Assembly (NCBI GenBank): GCA_009760855.2
Contig: WPIO01000332.1
Span: 18,496 to 82,495 of the forward strand
Length of the DNA: 64,000 nucleotides
Direction: 5' to 3'
Source of the DNA: Cristatella mucedo
Lineage: Eukaryota > Bryozoa > Phylactolaemata > Cristatellidae
Under the pieces are notes generated by a model, which was not told the origin of the DNA, ran no database searches, and saw nothing but the letters and a program-made list of their open reading frames with translations. Below, piece by piece: positions 47,894-60,361 of this stretch; the stretch's first letter is position 1, and each line of letters starts with the position of its first letter. The position numbers were made by a program, and so were the translations under genes.

Positions 47894-48426
47894 CGTGGCC
47901 AAAAGTGAACCACTTTTAGTTGTCATCTACAAACAGTGATGCCTAATACCTCTACTCTGCATGGACTTTATATAACCTTTCGAGCTTGAGTTTAACGGCT
48001 TTAATGTCCTGAAGCAGGGAACACGACGGTAAATTTGTAAAGTCTGCCAAGTAGAGCCGCTTGATATCGATAGAAACACTGACTAAGAGTGGAAGGTGCC
48101 CACCTGCTGTGTTCCGGATTGAGCTGCTCCTGCAGCTAACGGGCAGCCGGTAATCGCTCATCGGATTTCATCGATTGCCTACCCTACACGAGTCAGCTGG
48201 TTTTTCAATAAAAATATGCATTGACATTCCCAGGGCACCTGAAGGAGATTCAGCGAGGGCTCTTACAACACAAATGCGATTCCCAAAGTACTCCTACAGA
48301 CTAGGTGTTGCAACCTTATGAAATATGCTGGCTTGTACTTCAAAAGAATCCCAACCATATTCCCTCTGCTATCGAAGCTGATTGGGAATGAGGTCATAAG
48401 GTCGTAAAAATCAGGCGTAGGTGAGA

Positions 48427-48477
48427 AATTGAATATAAGCAAACGATGCGAACCGTCTTACCACAGGCACCTTGTAG
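48427..48477 (+). promoter_or_regulatory. TATA core promoter, module A, U4
   Basis: ATATAAG at 48433-48439, 87 bp before the ATG at 48520. The downstream block differs by one base (aaccgtctt). Confidence 0.65.
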
Positions 48478-48519
48478 GGTCCAGGAATTCTCCAGCTCTG
48501 CCAGAAAGCTGAAAACGAT

Positions 48520-48918
48520 ATGCTGAAAGTGACGCAATCTGTGCTCATCGTCGTACTACTGTGTACATTGCTGAAGGCAGCACAGAGTGATCAATCGGAT
48601 GCCGAGGCACCAGCTGCCAAGCAAGTCAGTGATGCACCACCTCCTCTCGATCCTGAGGGACGATGCCTAACGCTAGCTAGGTGGTGAGTAGGCACCCTGT
48701 TTGTTGTTATATATATTGAGTAATCTGAAATGCTAGGTGGTGATACAAGGTGTGCTGCTGCTTTAGCCACTGTGCCCTTGTGGCTAGTCAACTTTCGAAC
48801 GCAATTAGCAAAATGAACGTTTTAATTAGGCAATACTGCAAAGGTGTCTGATGTATGTACAAATAAATATTCATTTAAAACACACACACATATTTATATA
48901 AGTATATATACATATAAG

Positions 48919-48950
<32 letters not shown>

Positions 48951-50947
48951 AAGATGACTTAGGCAAGATTTTAGGCTTTAGAATGTGATGAAAATAAGAA
49001 TGTGGAATAGCTGAGTTGAAGGTAGACCGAACAATTTACTGGCTAACCCTAAGAGATCTGAAGACCCAGATTATAATGGCTCAGCAGAATTAGGTCTTGT
49101 TTTCGTCACTCAAAGAATTTAGTACATTCGCGCCTGCATGAAGACCCATCCGAGTATAGCAAATGTGGAATTATAATCTGTGACCTTCCCACAATTAATT
49201 TCCGAGCTTTCTGTAAGCTATGTTGCTACCTTACTAAGGTCTAGCAAAAAGAGCTCGTGTCCTCCTCGCCAAATACTCGCCAAATACTATCATCACTGTG
49301 GTCTTCACTAACAGAAAACCTAAGCCTGACATAACCGAGATGTTTTGTGCTTCTTTGGTATATGGGTCTCACCCATGTCTTTCAAATCGGCAATCGTTAG
49401 ACCCATGTTTACTAAGCCAAGATTATATGCAGAAATCCTTGCAAATTGTCGTTGAGTTTCCCTTATTTCACTCTTGGTTAACATTCTTGAAACAATTGTT
49501 GTTGACCTGCTGGTTAAACCAATTGAAAAGACAGAAACGTCGAATACGTTTCAATCAGGGTTCAAGAGGCAGCACAACAGCGAAACTGCTGCCTTCCTTT
49601 TTAACAATGACGTTTTACGTGCCAACGACAACACTAATGTCACTGCCCTAGCTCGTCTAGATATGTCTGCTGCCTTCGACACCAGTGATCATAATGTTGT
49701 AATTAGTAGATTTAGAACAACGACTGGTCTGACAGTTGCGTAACTGGAGTGGTTTAAATCGCACTTGTCTCATCGTGTTCAATGCGTGTCGTGTAGGGTT
49801 CTAGTCTTACTCACGAGACGGGTCACATGTGGAGTCTCTTAAGGTCCGTCCTTGCTGCTCTCCTGCTGCCGACTATGGCCCATCCCTTTCAGTGGTCGTC
49901 AGCTGCTACTTCTATGCTACTCACTACCTCAACTGCTCTCCTTGCCTCAACTATGCATCCCACTTTCTCTCTTCCGCGTGAGACTAAGTATGTTTGCTAG
50001 GTAATTTTACGGAAAGTGGCTTAGGCTTTTAGTGTGCTATTTGAAACGTTCCTGCATAAAACTTACATAGTATATATGGCTTTGTGGAGTTACAGACATA
50101 GATACTTAACATTTTATAATGTGGCCATGATATGTTTCGATAGCGCAGCAAGCAATCTGGAGGTATAAGAAGAAGACGAGCTAAAGGTAGGGAGAGAAAA
50201 TATAATGGGGAGAGTAAGAGAGACAGGTAATGTGCTGTTAGAAATTGCTAAACATTAAAGATTCAGCGATCGGTTGAGTGGTCTTAGGTATCGAAAACGT
50301 AAGGCAACGTCGTGCTTAAAAAAACAAAAGGGAAACGCTCTTAGCATCGAGCTCGTTTCTGTAAATCACCTAGGAACCTAGGCCACATTATAAGTCGGTA
50401 ATGGGGTTTCAATGTCTCGTTGAATATGTCCAAATCATATGCTTGCCTTACAAAGCTGCCATTTCTTCAAATTCGTAGGTTTGACGGGTGCAACTGGTGC
50501 TTTTGCAACAGAGGGACTGTTCCAGCATGCACACTCAAACAATGCGAGTAGCAACGTCAAGCAGCCCAGATGAAAAAGGGCCATCAAAAGCCTGGTAAGT
50601 TTACCAGTTTCTTGCTAGTACGAGTCATGCTGCAACCGAAAGAGTTGATTTGGCAGGGATCGGCAAAAGTTGCTTAAGCATATAGCAGACGCTCGAGACC
50701 TGGATGGAATCTACGGACTTGTAAGGCGCAGTAAATGTGCAAGTCATGCAATAATTAAATGTTGTTCTTATCTTATGGTGGCCACCTCAGTGTGCCAATT
50801 TACTTGCTGAAAACTCGTTGTAAAACTAAACCAGAGTGCAACGGTTCGATTGCTTACGTTTGGCCACTGCAACAACTGGCCACTCTGGATAGTAACCCTG
50901 TGCGAAAGCCGCTACATGGCCCTAATTATGTTTATGCATCACTTTAA
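48520..50947 (+). CDS. Kazal-like secreted protein, two exons (divergent copy)
   Basis: Exon 1 is 48520-48683 and exon 2 is 50791-50947, with a 2107-bp intron across the U4/U5 border. The signal peptide is conserved (SVLIVVLLCTLLKA). The dibasic KR is KQ here, the segment after it is VSDAPPPLDPEG, and Cys1 is kept in GRCLTLAR. Exon 1 ends TG|GTGAGT. Exon 2 begins with t rather than c, giving TGT in place of TGC, so the junction cysteine survives a base change. Exon 2 has an additional cysteine (KTRCKTKPEC), SIAYVW instead of SITYVW, and ends HGPNYVYASL. The AATAAA signal seen in U1-U3 is absent. Loss of KR suggests that the propeptide may not be cleaved as in the other copies. Confidence 0.6.
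48855..48953 (+). repeat. (TA)n and (CA)n microsatellite, U4
   Basis: Same location, with an additional short CA run before the TA tract. Confidence 0.9.
49000..50045 (+). mobile_element. Plus-strand, internally deleted LINE, U4
   Basis: Orthologous to 11765-12790. The RT N-terminal part is open: ILETIVVDLLVKPIEKTETS, then FQSGFKRQHNSETAAFLFNN. Confidence 0.75.
50447..50584 (-). CDS. Antisense signal-peptide exon candidate, U5 (GC donor)
   Basis: Same leader, ending PTNLKKWQLCK. The donor is AAG|GCAAGC, a GC rather than GT site, so splicing may be weak or lost. Confidence 0.3.
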
Positions 50948-50960
50948 CAGTGTCCATTCG

Positions 50961-51000
50961 GAGAGAGAGAGAGAGAGAGAGAGAGAAGGAGAGAGAAAGA
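50961..51000 (+). repeat. (GA)n microsatellite, U5
   Basis: Intermediate length, ending in gagagaaagagtg. Confidence 0.9.
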
Positions 51001-52047
51001 GTGTGGTCGCCGGTAAACCCGATCTTAAAAATTCGCCCCGACCTTCGTTTTTAAAACAAGGGTAGTCGCTAAGAACGCCAGCTTTGTATTAACGATAGGA
51101 CACAGATAAAATAACACCCCTAAAGAGGCAAAGCAGTAGCGGTATCATTAGTTTGATTGAACACGAGATATGTCTTTGCTAATGGCAACTTATACAATAG
51201 TGCATGCACACATTGTTTTCAATTCGTTTGATAGATCCCCTCAAGGTACTTGCAAGCAAGAATTCATTAAGCTCATCCCTGTAGAAAATTCTTTAAATAT
51301 GAAAACACGTAGCCATAGGGCTAAAATTACTTGCTTACACTTGCTGGGTTTTTCCAAGCGAGATAAAGCCAATGCAATAGAGAACGCCTCACTTGCCGTG
51401 TGCATTTGAGCAGCATAAGGCTGCACCAACTGGAGTGACGTAATGGGATAAGTCGGCAACCTGCGTGAAAATGCATTTCATTTAAGGAATGAAAGCAAAA
51501 TCAAAGGTATGATTTGTACTATGATTGGCTCTCATTGCTCTCTGCAGACCTCGACCGTAACGATCAGCAAATGCTAGTGGACTTTACTGCAGAGCCGTGG
51601 AATTGATCAACAACTTCATCCGAAAACCGGCATGAGTATTTCAAAAAATGAACGTGGAAAGCTGCTAATAAATAGAGTGAACAGTGAAAATATATTTCTA
51701 CGGTGGAGATGGATGTATAAGTGTGCTATCATTATCTGGAAATATACTGTCTTGCATATCTTTCTCGACCTCTCTTTGAAATCTTCACCCGATTTGTCAT
51801 CACTGGTAGAATGCCTAAAAACGATGGTAACCGGCATTCTGGATGCATTGCGTTTATGACTAAGTGCAAAGTAATACTCTCTCGCCAACAATGTTCGTGG
51901 CTTACTACAATCCTTGAACCAGCATAGACTTAAACTTACAAGCTTAAAAGAGCGTTCCAAAGATCAGGACTGGCATACGGTCGACGTAAATTTCGGGATC
52001 TAACTGAATTGCTAACACTTCCTCATTGCTAAATCCAAACTTGCTTA

Positions 52048-52345
52048 CATAATAACATGATACTATCATAAACGTACACTTGATAAAGTGCCCTCACAGA
52101 ACTGAGTCTTTTTCTAGGCGCTTTATATTCGCGGCACAAGAAACATGATCGAATGGTGAGTGGTGTCATGCTTGACAAACAACATGAATAACATAGTTAG
52201 GGCTGACATGCACAGGGTCAGCATGCAAGTGTCGTTAGTGGCAGCATGCACAGTGCCATCATGCGTCAGCACATAAAGGACGAATAACAGGGACCCACTA
52301 AATACAGTGATAAGAAGGGGCGTTTGTGTGAACGTAGTTAAATTG
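52048..52345 (-). mobile_element. LINE 3' end fragment, U5
   Basis: Orthologous to 2011-2300. The U4 counterpart is deleted. Confidence 0.65.
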
Positions 52346-53129
52346 CATATGCACACTGCAAAAGTGCCGACCATACCCATTAACCGTGGGTTTATGTGCA
52401 CGTAAGGCATCACGTTACACAATACCTGGCGAGTTTTTATTGTAGTGTCTTCATCTCAACGATAGAACATTTCTGTGAGTTCGTTAGAAAGAAGGTATAT
52501 TCCGACCTATTCCACACTGCTGGCACTCAGTCTTCATGAATCGTTCTTTTCCTACTTGCTATAGCAAAACCTGTATTGTACAAGTTGTCAAGAATTCATT
52601 AAGATACCTCCTTTCTGGAGAATCCCAAATTCACAATAAGAGATTCGATCTCAGAGCTCGCAAAATACATGATTTAAGTTGAGTATCGTTGTTGATAAGG
52701 TAGTTAGGTATGTGTACACTTTTGATTTGGGTTTCACGAAAAACGTTGACTGATTTCCACGGTCTGACGTGTCTTGTTGCTAACTACAAGAAAAATAATT
52801 TAGACATTGTGTTAGGATTCCTACATCTTCGGACTAGTCATTGTAACCAAGCAAATGGCACACTCTGGGCGCCCTTTGACAAGCTGCCAAGAACTACTGA
52901 TATTTGAACGGCTCGCTGGAGGCTTGATTCTAGGACAAAATATTTCACGGACACATTCATAGATCACAGCGAGAGACTTCACGAACAGTGGGCTTACCAC
53001 GACTCAAAATGAGATCGGTGAATACTTTGCAGAAAACGTACATCCGGAGGAAATCGCGACAGCGAGCTGTTAAGCCAGTACACCTAAGTGCCTTAAGTGC
53101 AGTGCCGAGCGGAGCGATAAGGTAACCTC

Positions 53130-53296
53130 ATTCTTTAAGCTGTCCTGAGTGTCTACTCCCACAATACTCACTACCTTACCTGCTCTCCTGACTCTGCAAC
53201 GCTTTCGACGATCCCTTGGTTTCGTGAGTCGAAGTCTGCTGGCAAAGGAATGTGTACCGAAAGCCACTAAATCTGTGAGTGCTCTATACAAACTCG
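53130..53296 (+). mobile_element. LINE C-terminal/3' fragment before module B, U5
   Basis: Orthologous to 3090-3260, diverged. Confidence 0.55.
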
Positions 53297-53405
53297 ATTG
53301 CGAAACACCCACATGGTCTTTATGACTTTGCTGAGTTACAGCAGGAGATACTGAACAAGTCGCGAATCCCCTGAGTAGGCAGTTCTAACCTCGAATCAAG
53401 TCGTG

Positions 53406-53458
53406 GACTGAATATAAGCAGACGATGAGAACCATCTTACCACAGGCACCCTGTAGCG
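53406..53458 (+). promoter_or_regulatory. TATA core promoter, module B, U5
   Basis: ATATAAG at 53412-53418. The downstream block reads gacgatgagaaccatcttaccacagg, slightly changed from the other copies. Confidence 0.5.
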
Positions 53459-53499
53459 TCAAGGAATTCCGCAGCTCTGCCCGACTGCTACATTCAACT

Positions 53500-53665
53500 T
53501 GCTGAAGATCTGAACCCAATCTCTGCTCGTAGTCGTTCTAGTCAGTGTATATCTGACGGCAGAAAAACGTGAGCAATCAGACACCCAGGCAGCTGCTGCC
53601 CAGAGAGTCAGTGGTGCACCAGCTATTTCTGATGCTGAGAGACGATGCCTAACGTCGGGTAGGTG
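53500..53665 (+). pseudogene. Module B exon 1, decayed, U5
   Basis: The start position reads TTG CTG AAG ATC TGA. Two extra bases relative to module A create the stop. Downstream QSLLVVVLVSVYLTA, QAAAAQRVSG and DAERRCLTSG remain open. The donor position is GCGAGT. Confidence 0.6.
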
Positions 53666-54179
53666 GCGAGTAGCTGAACCTATGCTGTTAACCATGGGCT
53701 GTGCAGGGGAGGGGGGCAAACCTTACAACCTATAACTGTTAACCTGATGCTGCTATCGCAGCTGAGCCCAATGAGGCCAGTCTAAATTCAGCTGGTAGTG
53801 TCAGAATGAGCCGTCGCGATTGAGAAAGACGGAAATGATTGTCAGCACGATAGAAACATTCGTACACCCAGAGAAGGAAACCTTCATAGACAAGAAATGC
53901 GAGAGAGGACGGAGAGTAGGCTCGGAGGGTACAGAGAAAGATAAAGTTGGAGTGCTTAAGAGTGAGTCAGGCTTAGTGCGACCATGAAACTTTGTGTTAT
54001 ACAATCAAGGAAGCGAGCTAAAAGTACGCGAAAGAGACCAGTCGCATGCAAGAGAGGGAAAGTTATACCCAGACAGTTAGAGAAACAGAGAAAGAGTTTT
54101 TATAAATTGCCTAATACTCAATAGTCCGTGGCTAGTTGAGTGACCCTAAATGCTGGAAGCATAAGGAAAGCCCATGCTT

Positions 54180-54970
54180 TAGAAGCAGCATGCAGCTGCT
54201 CTTCGCTTTGAGCGTCACTAGAAGGGCCTCTTATTTCGATGCCTCGTTGGATGCACTCATCAAATATGCTGGTCATTGCACCTGATGCACGGCTTCCGTT
54301 TTCTTAAATTGGCAGGTTCGACGGGTGCAACTTGTGCTTTTACTGGACATGATTCATTGCAAAGTACTATAGAAAGGCGTGCATTCGCCATTAGCCAAGT
54401 CAAGAGAATTGCTAGCAACTGCAGCCGCAAGCCTGAAAGAGTCCTAAGATAATTAAATATGCGAGCTATGATTAAATGGCTTATAAACGTAGGCGGCTGT
54501 CGAAGACGACACCTAAATTTTGAACACACTGTGACAGTCGCTCAACGACTTCCCAAATCAGAATAGGGGAGTCTCATAGTATAGCCACACTGTTGAAAGT
54601 GTCCTGTCAGTAGCCGTTCCGTTTAATACTAGCTTAGCTTAAGGACATTTTGATTAGAGGCAGTCATTGAAACACAATCTTCAACATTCGGCTAGCAGTT
54701 AATGATAAAACCTAAATTCCAAACGCACACGGTGACGGTTAAAAAAGCAGCATCACCTGTTACGCAGAAACAGCTTTCTAGTTCTTCTACTAGCTTGAGG
54801 TCTCCTAAGAGTAGCAGTTCCGTTATATGCGGACGCGAATCTACTCGAGACTGTGACCTCAAGTACGTATGCTCTTAAACCAAGTAATGCACTCAACTGT
54901 TATCAAGAAATTTTCTGAATGGATGATATCTTATAAGGAAGTTTAAGACGCACGTGCATCTTACAGCACT
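54180..54970 (+). other. Block shared only by U4 and U5 (U5 copy)
   Basis: Counterpart of 40090-40880. Here it follows an existing module B. Nothing else recognisable is present. Confidence 0.55.
54270..54450 (-). pseudogene. Diverged relative of the antisense signal-peptide exon, U5
   Basis: The minus strand encodes a hydrophobic run (LLAILLTWLMANA) then VKAQVAPVEPANLRKRKPC, clearly related to VAPVKPTKLRKWHPC. An ATG sits late in the leader, and a possible donor is ATCAG|GTGCAA. It follows module B, which suggests that module B is an old duplicate of the whole A module. A similar block lies in U4. Confidence 0.35.
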
Positions 54971-55264
54971 TCGTCTAAGCTCTCAGCTTTTGGGAGTTTT
55001 GAGGGCTGACAATGTGGCAGGTTACCACTAATCGTAATAAGCTTTCATATAGCCCATATTACCTTTATATTACCACTGTGCAATTGATCATAATCATTTA
55101 CAGCACACAGCTTCCGGAAAAAGTAATAATGATACACGAATGCTTTAAACATGTAAGCGAGTGTAGATCTAAGCATTTTTATAGAAATATCTCCTTGTAG
55201 AATACAGTAACGTCGTAGCCTAGGGTGTGTGAACGAGTAGTATCAATACTAAAACAGTTGTATA

Positions 55265-56290
55265 GTGCTCTCGGACAACTTTCAATCTTCATAGACACTT
55301 TCTATGTGTTGCGTTGGATGTATTATTGAATGATTGGCTAATGGTATCTTGCTTAAAGTCAACCAGGATGACACGTTTAGAGGTAAAATGCACAGGGTCA
55401 GCAAGCAAATGTGGTTTGAGGTGGCATGCACAGTGTCAGCACGAAAACGTGCCCAAAGAAGGAGTCGCATGAAAACTTGAAATGCTGTTGCAGCTGGACG
55501 TATTAGTACTTTTAAATTTCATCAAGTCACGGGATATAGTTACGCCAGGCAGAACTGGAACTCAGATTGGGAGAATACAAACTCTAGGGACCGCTCCCAA
55601 GGATTTGAGGTTCGTACAGCCAATGTGGTAATAGTATCAAAGTCTGTCAAAAGATCGAGCTAAATAATTGGACAGACTTTATTCAAGCCGGCGTTTCTGA
55701 AAAAGTTTTTAAAAACGCGGAAAACTGATGAGTCAGTCAAGTGATTAGCTCTAAAACCAGACTTTGACTTCTTGAAATGTGAGAAGTTATTATATGATAT
55801 AAGCTGGTCAGCTACGACTCTTTCCAGGGTCTTCGACAAGATTAGTAGAAGGGAAGCTCAGAGGAAGCTGCTCTACTTCTCTCGGTCTATTGTGACTTTC
55901 TTGACTAAAAGCCCGACTGCAGCCGTTTTCAATGGTGCAGGGACATGACCTACGGGTATACACTTATTTATAATGTTGTTTAGGCATGGCAGCTGCAGAT
56001 CTATGCATCGTAGAAGCAGGAAGATAGGAAGGGGGTCTCAAGGAATAGTTGTCTTTGTCTATTGGAAAAAAAGCGTCAGAACGAAGTCAGTAGTAGCCTT
56101 CTTGAATGTCGACAAGATGATGGTGCATGAAATTGAGGGGAAGAAATATAGAGAGAGCTTCTACAACCCTAGGGATGGGCTCCCGATGCTTTGCATTTTT
56201 TTTGACATAGAAGCAAGAGAAAGAATTGGCTATATCATTGCAAGGATAAATAGCTAATGACCTTGATACAGCGAGGTGATGTAACAAGCA
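55265..56290 (-). mobile_element. LINE fragment with N-terminal RT but no catalytic box, U5
   Basis: The C-terminus/3' UTR (55265-55620) is joined directly to an N-terminal RT part: VPAPLKTAAVGLLVKKVTIDRE, then LSKTLERVVADQLISYNNF, SKSGFRANHLTDSSVFRVF and LDLLTDFDTI (55640-55960). Upstream linker sequence runs to about 56290. The FDTIDH-to-YADD part kept in U1-U4 is deleted here, whereas U1-U4 lack this N-terminal part. Confidence 0.7.
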
Positions 56291-56599
56291 ATTTGAGTGC
56301 TCTTACTAGTTTTTTAGTGACGGAAATTTTACCTCTAAGCCCTGAGGTACACGAAAGATGCAGTAGGCGTTCAATGACTAAGAAAATTGTTACATTTTCG
56401 TCCAAATCCAACTGATAGATTTATCTTTACAATGCCCCGGACATTTTAGGCTGAGATTTGGAGTCTGATCTATGGAGCCGCGTCTGACGAATTTCAGCTA
56501 CACTTTGATGCCACGCTGCACCAGTATGTCTTTAGCAGCGATTCTCAAGTTAAGAAACGCTTTAGTATTTAATAAACTAAAAAAAATCTGTATATGCAT

Positions 56600-56860
56600 T
56601 TCAATTCATTCGCCCTAAGCTGAGAGGCAGCCTTGTATCGCTGCTCCTCGGGTTTCTTCTTCTATTTGCCTACTCTTGCAGTCTCAGATCGTTTTAAAAA
56701 ATAGCCCTACCTTCTGACATCTTCAGGGTGCCGATGAGAATTTCAGCGAAGGCTCGTGCTACACAACTGCAATTCCGAAGGCCCTCCTACACACTCGTTG
56801 TTATAACAGTGCGAAAATATGCTGGCTCTCATTCCTAAATCATCCAAGCTGGATTTTTTT
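56600..56860 (+). repeat. Third copy of the module A upstream block, U5 only
   Basis: Shares cgggtttctt, ttgcctactct, ctacacaactgc, ctcctaca and atatgctggct, in order, with the block before module A (for example 10920-11100 in U1). No exon 1 follows: sequence passes into the LINE tail region. Confidence 0.5.
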
Positions 56861-56995
56861 TCAGCAGGTGGAGGTAACATCGAATGATACCATTAAGCTA
56901 TGTATCGAGAAGGTATCTATTTGCTGTGTAGAGAAAGGGCTATCATGAAGAAGCGTAGAATTTCTGAGCGACTATAAATTACAGATTTCGTAACA

Positions 56996-59900
56996 TTGCT
57001 TATTACCTATTATTATTACTATTACTTATTAATACTTACAAATTACAGATTCTCTCAATCTCTGCCTTGCTGTATTTTTACTAGAAAATTGTGTAGGTAT
57101 CAGCGAACGTAACTCCACAAAGTCATAAAGACCATGTGTGTGGGTGTTAATCAGGAGAGTTTTGTATAGCCCATGCACAGCCTGAGCGGCTTTCGGTAGG
57201 CATTCGGAAGCCGACAAACGTCGTCTCACGCAACAAAGGGAAATTGTGAAGCATAGCAGAGTGGGGAGAACAGTCGACGTAGTGAGTAGCTTGAAAGTAG
57301 CTGCTCACAACCGCTCAAAAGGATGAGTTATAGTCGGCAGTAGGAGAGTAGTTGTCATCGAGTGAGAATTGGGGAAGTGAGTTTCACAGTCTAGGACCTG
57401 CAGAGCTAAAGCTTCTGTCGCCGATGGTTTAAGCTGAGGAATGGAACAGCTACTTTTGTTGACATGAGACCTGATGGCGGCAGGAGGCTGCAACTGATGC
57501 ACCAGTTCAGCTAGGTATGAAGAAGGTAAGCCATGGCTTGTGTGGGTCAGCCTAGGAACTTTGCTCTGAATCCGTCGATTGACCAGCATCCATCCTAGCT
57601 CTTCTAGCAAAGGAGACACATGATCAAACCTCTGGGACTTAAAGACTAGCCTCGCAGCCATATTCATAGTAAGCTGCACTAGCCTAATAGCTTTCTTTGA
57701 TAGCCCAGTCAAAAGGCAACTGCAATAATCAAGACGAGACAGAACTAAGGAGCTAGTTGAAGTTTTTACAAGCCACCGTAGAAGACAGCTCCTAACTACG
57801 GATATGGGTTGGACGTGAAGGGTAGCTGTATAAGCAGTCTTTAGAGTTAAGCTTTTAAAACTGAGGCAGCTGTTGAAAACGACACTTAATTTCCGAGCAC
57901 GTGTTGATGGTCGCACAACAGCATTACCTATTAGAAGAGCAACTCCTTTTAATCCAGCCACAACCTCGGGGGTCCTATAAGCAGCAGTTCTCTGTTATCG
58001 TCATTTAGGTTCAGGAAATTTTCAGACATCCAGGATCGAATATCGGTAGGGCAGGCGTGCAGTTTCTCTGTTTCTGCAGCAGAGGCCGACGCTTGGAATG
58101 ACAAATGTAACTGAGTATCGTCAGCACAAAAGTGATATCCTTATCCACGGGCCTTGATCACTTCTCCCAGAGTTTGTGCAGACATGGAGAACAGCAATGG
58201 ACGGAGTACAGAATCTCCAGAGAATCTACAGGTGACCCGTCTTGTTTGTAAGACCCGACCCAACCTCACACGCCTCAGATTGAACGTGATAAATCAAGTA
58301 TGATTAAAACAATGCCAAGGCTTCGTCTGCCAGGCCAATCTGTTTTCCGAATATTTCAACCAGAACATCGTGATCAATGGTGTCAAAGGCAGCAGATAGA
58401 TCTAGCAGGGCTAGGGCAGTGGCATTCTCGTCGCAGTTGCCTCGTAGATTGTCATTGTTAACATGGAGGAGAGCAGTTTCATTTGAGTGCTGCCTCTTTA
58501 ACGCTGATTTAAATATTTCTGACCTTGCATTCTTTTTAATATGTTTAACCAGCTGCTTGGCCACAAATTTTCAAGAATCTTCGACAAGAAAGAAAGAAGG
58601 AAAATTGGGCGATCGTTTAAAAGTACCTTCTAGTGTAATGCAGGTTTTTAAGTATGGGTCTAACGATTACCAATTTCAGGGAAATTGTGACGACCGTGCT
58701 CTCAAAGAAGCAATAAAAATCTTGGTTACCAGGCAGGTCTAAGTTGGTATGCTAGTGAAGACCACAGAGATGATGGTATAGGTTTTTTCAGGAGAGAGCT
58801 CTCGTTACTAGACCTTATCAAGGTTGCGACATCGCATGCAGAAACCTCAGATGAACTTTAAAGGGAGGTCACTGATTGTTGAACTGCAATCGCTTGTGTC
58901 GGAGGGGGCTTAAAAGAGGCGGGAATGTGCAAAATTCCTTTAGCAAAGAAGGCTAAAAACTTATCGGCTTAGCCCTTAATATCTGTGGAGTCAGACGTCT
59001 CAGCATTGGCCAGTAAATCGTTTAATTTCTTTAAAATATATTTCGGGTCGTGTCAGCGAGTATTCAGCTTTCGGATTAAAAAATAAGCAACGGCTTTTTT
59101 AGGCTTTAAGGTGTAAACTTGAAGGAAGTCTTTGAAATTGACTAGATCTGTATCAGACACCGATTTCTTGAAACGATGTTCAAGCCTTAACGATGTGTAT
59201 TTTTAGGAGTTTTTTGTAAATTGAAAGCAACCTCCGCGACTTTGAACACGGACAGAATGAACGGGAGCATGCTTTTCAAGAGCACTCCTGAGTGTCATGT
59301 TCATTGTATCATTGAGGGTATCGAAGCTAGCGGTCTAATTTGAATGCAAATCAAGTAGACTTGCTTCAAATACGGATTTCAAAAGCACGTCAAGGCAATT
59401 GCTTTGTAAATTACGTCTTTCGATAAGTTCAATATTAGAAGCAGGAGCAAGCGCAGGATCAGTTAAGGAGACAGAACAATGATCTGACAGGGTCAGTGGG
59501 CACACCACAAGGTCAGTTGGTAGGACTCATCAGTGATTACGAGATCTAGAAAATGGCCACTGACCTCGGTGTGCGATGACGGTAGTTCCAGCCCACGAGC
59601 ATGATACGTTGGCTTGGTCATCATTTGTTATGTTAGACCTATGAACGTGAGCTGAAATGACGGTGTCTCTTTGGCAAAAGGACTGCGATTCAGAAGCCTT
59701 TACAGCCAGACTGTAACTATAGAAATCCGATTAAAGCCCTCCTACAACATGACCAGGACCTCGACTTTTTTCTGAAGGGAGACACATTCAAAAGCTTGAT
59801 TGACATAGGCTGTTTGATTAGCTTAGTTACCAATTGCACGTATCGAGAATCGTTCGTCACTCAGCACAACTATTTGATGGTCCGACTTAGTAGAGCAGCA

Positions 59901-60300
59901 GCCTCAAATCTTAGTGTTCTTAGGTTGCTTTAAGCGTCTTCAGTTGGAAAGCCGCAGTGTTTGTCAAACGGCTAAAAGGGAGAGCACCATATGTCTTGGC
60001 TTTAATCGCAAGTAACCTGCCATTTGATCAGTCAGAGTTAATCCAGTCGTCAGTTCTATAGCTTCTTAGCAGCACTGTTTGCAGCTCTCGATGCCTTCTC
60101 ATTGCGTATAAGCCGTATGCACCTAGATAGCTAGGCATCCAGTTTCTCTGCAAAAACTGCAACGATACGATCCGTAGCATATGTACCTGTGGTGCAGGAG
60201 ATCGTTACAATAGAGTGTTCGGTGCGCATCACTTCGAAGAATTTGGAGAGGTGAGCTCGCCAGTAGTGAATCCATACAAAAAAAGGCTAGCTCGAATTCC
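56996..60300 (-). mobile_element. Nearly full-length dead LINE, U5
   Basis: Most diverged copy, but it keeps good blocks: LDLSAAFDTIDHDVLVEIFG near 58370, FCADDTQLH near 58110, and a 218-codon open C-terminal part (57305-57961) with SRLDYCSCLLTGLSKKA, NMAARLVFKS and RFDHVSPLLEELGW. The tail at 56996-57040 is rich in TTA/TAT. Confidence 0.8.
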
Positions 60301-60361
60301 AAAGTCCTAGTAACACTCAACACGTTAATTAGGCTTCGTTTAATGTTATCATGAGCGTATA

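Larger units (their letters stand above)
38277..50052 (+). repeat. Tandem unit U4 (11.8 kb, rearranged)
   Basis: Fourth direct copy. It is shorter because sequence equivalent to about 51770-54060 of U5, including module B, is missing at 39960. It is partly lengthened by a 540-bp LINE insertion at 43966-44505 and by an extra block at 40090-40880 shared only with U5. Confidence 0.93.

Noticed and set aside
55973-56257. Plus-strand 94-codon frame in U5
   Set aside because: It is antisense to LINE linker and RT sequence, with no splice sites or domain.
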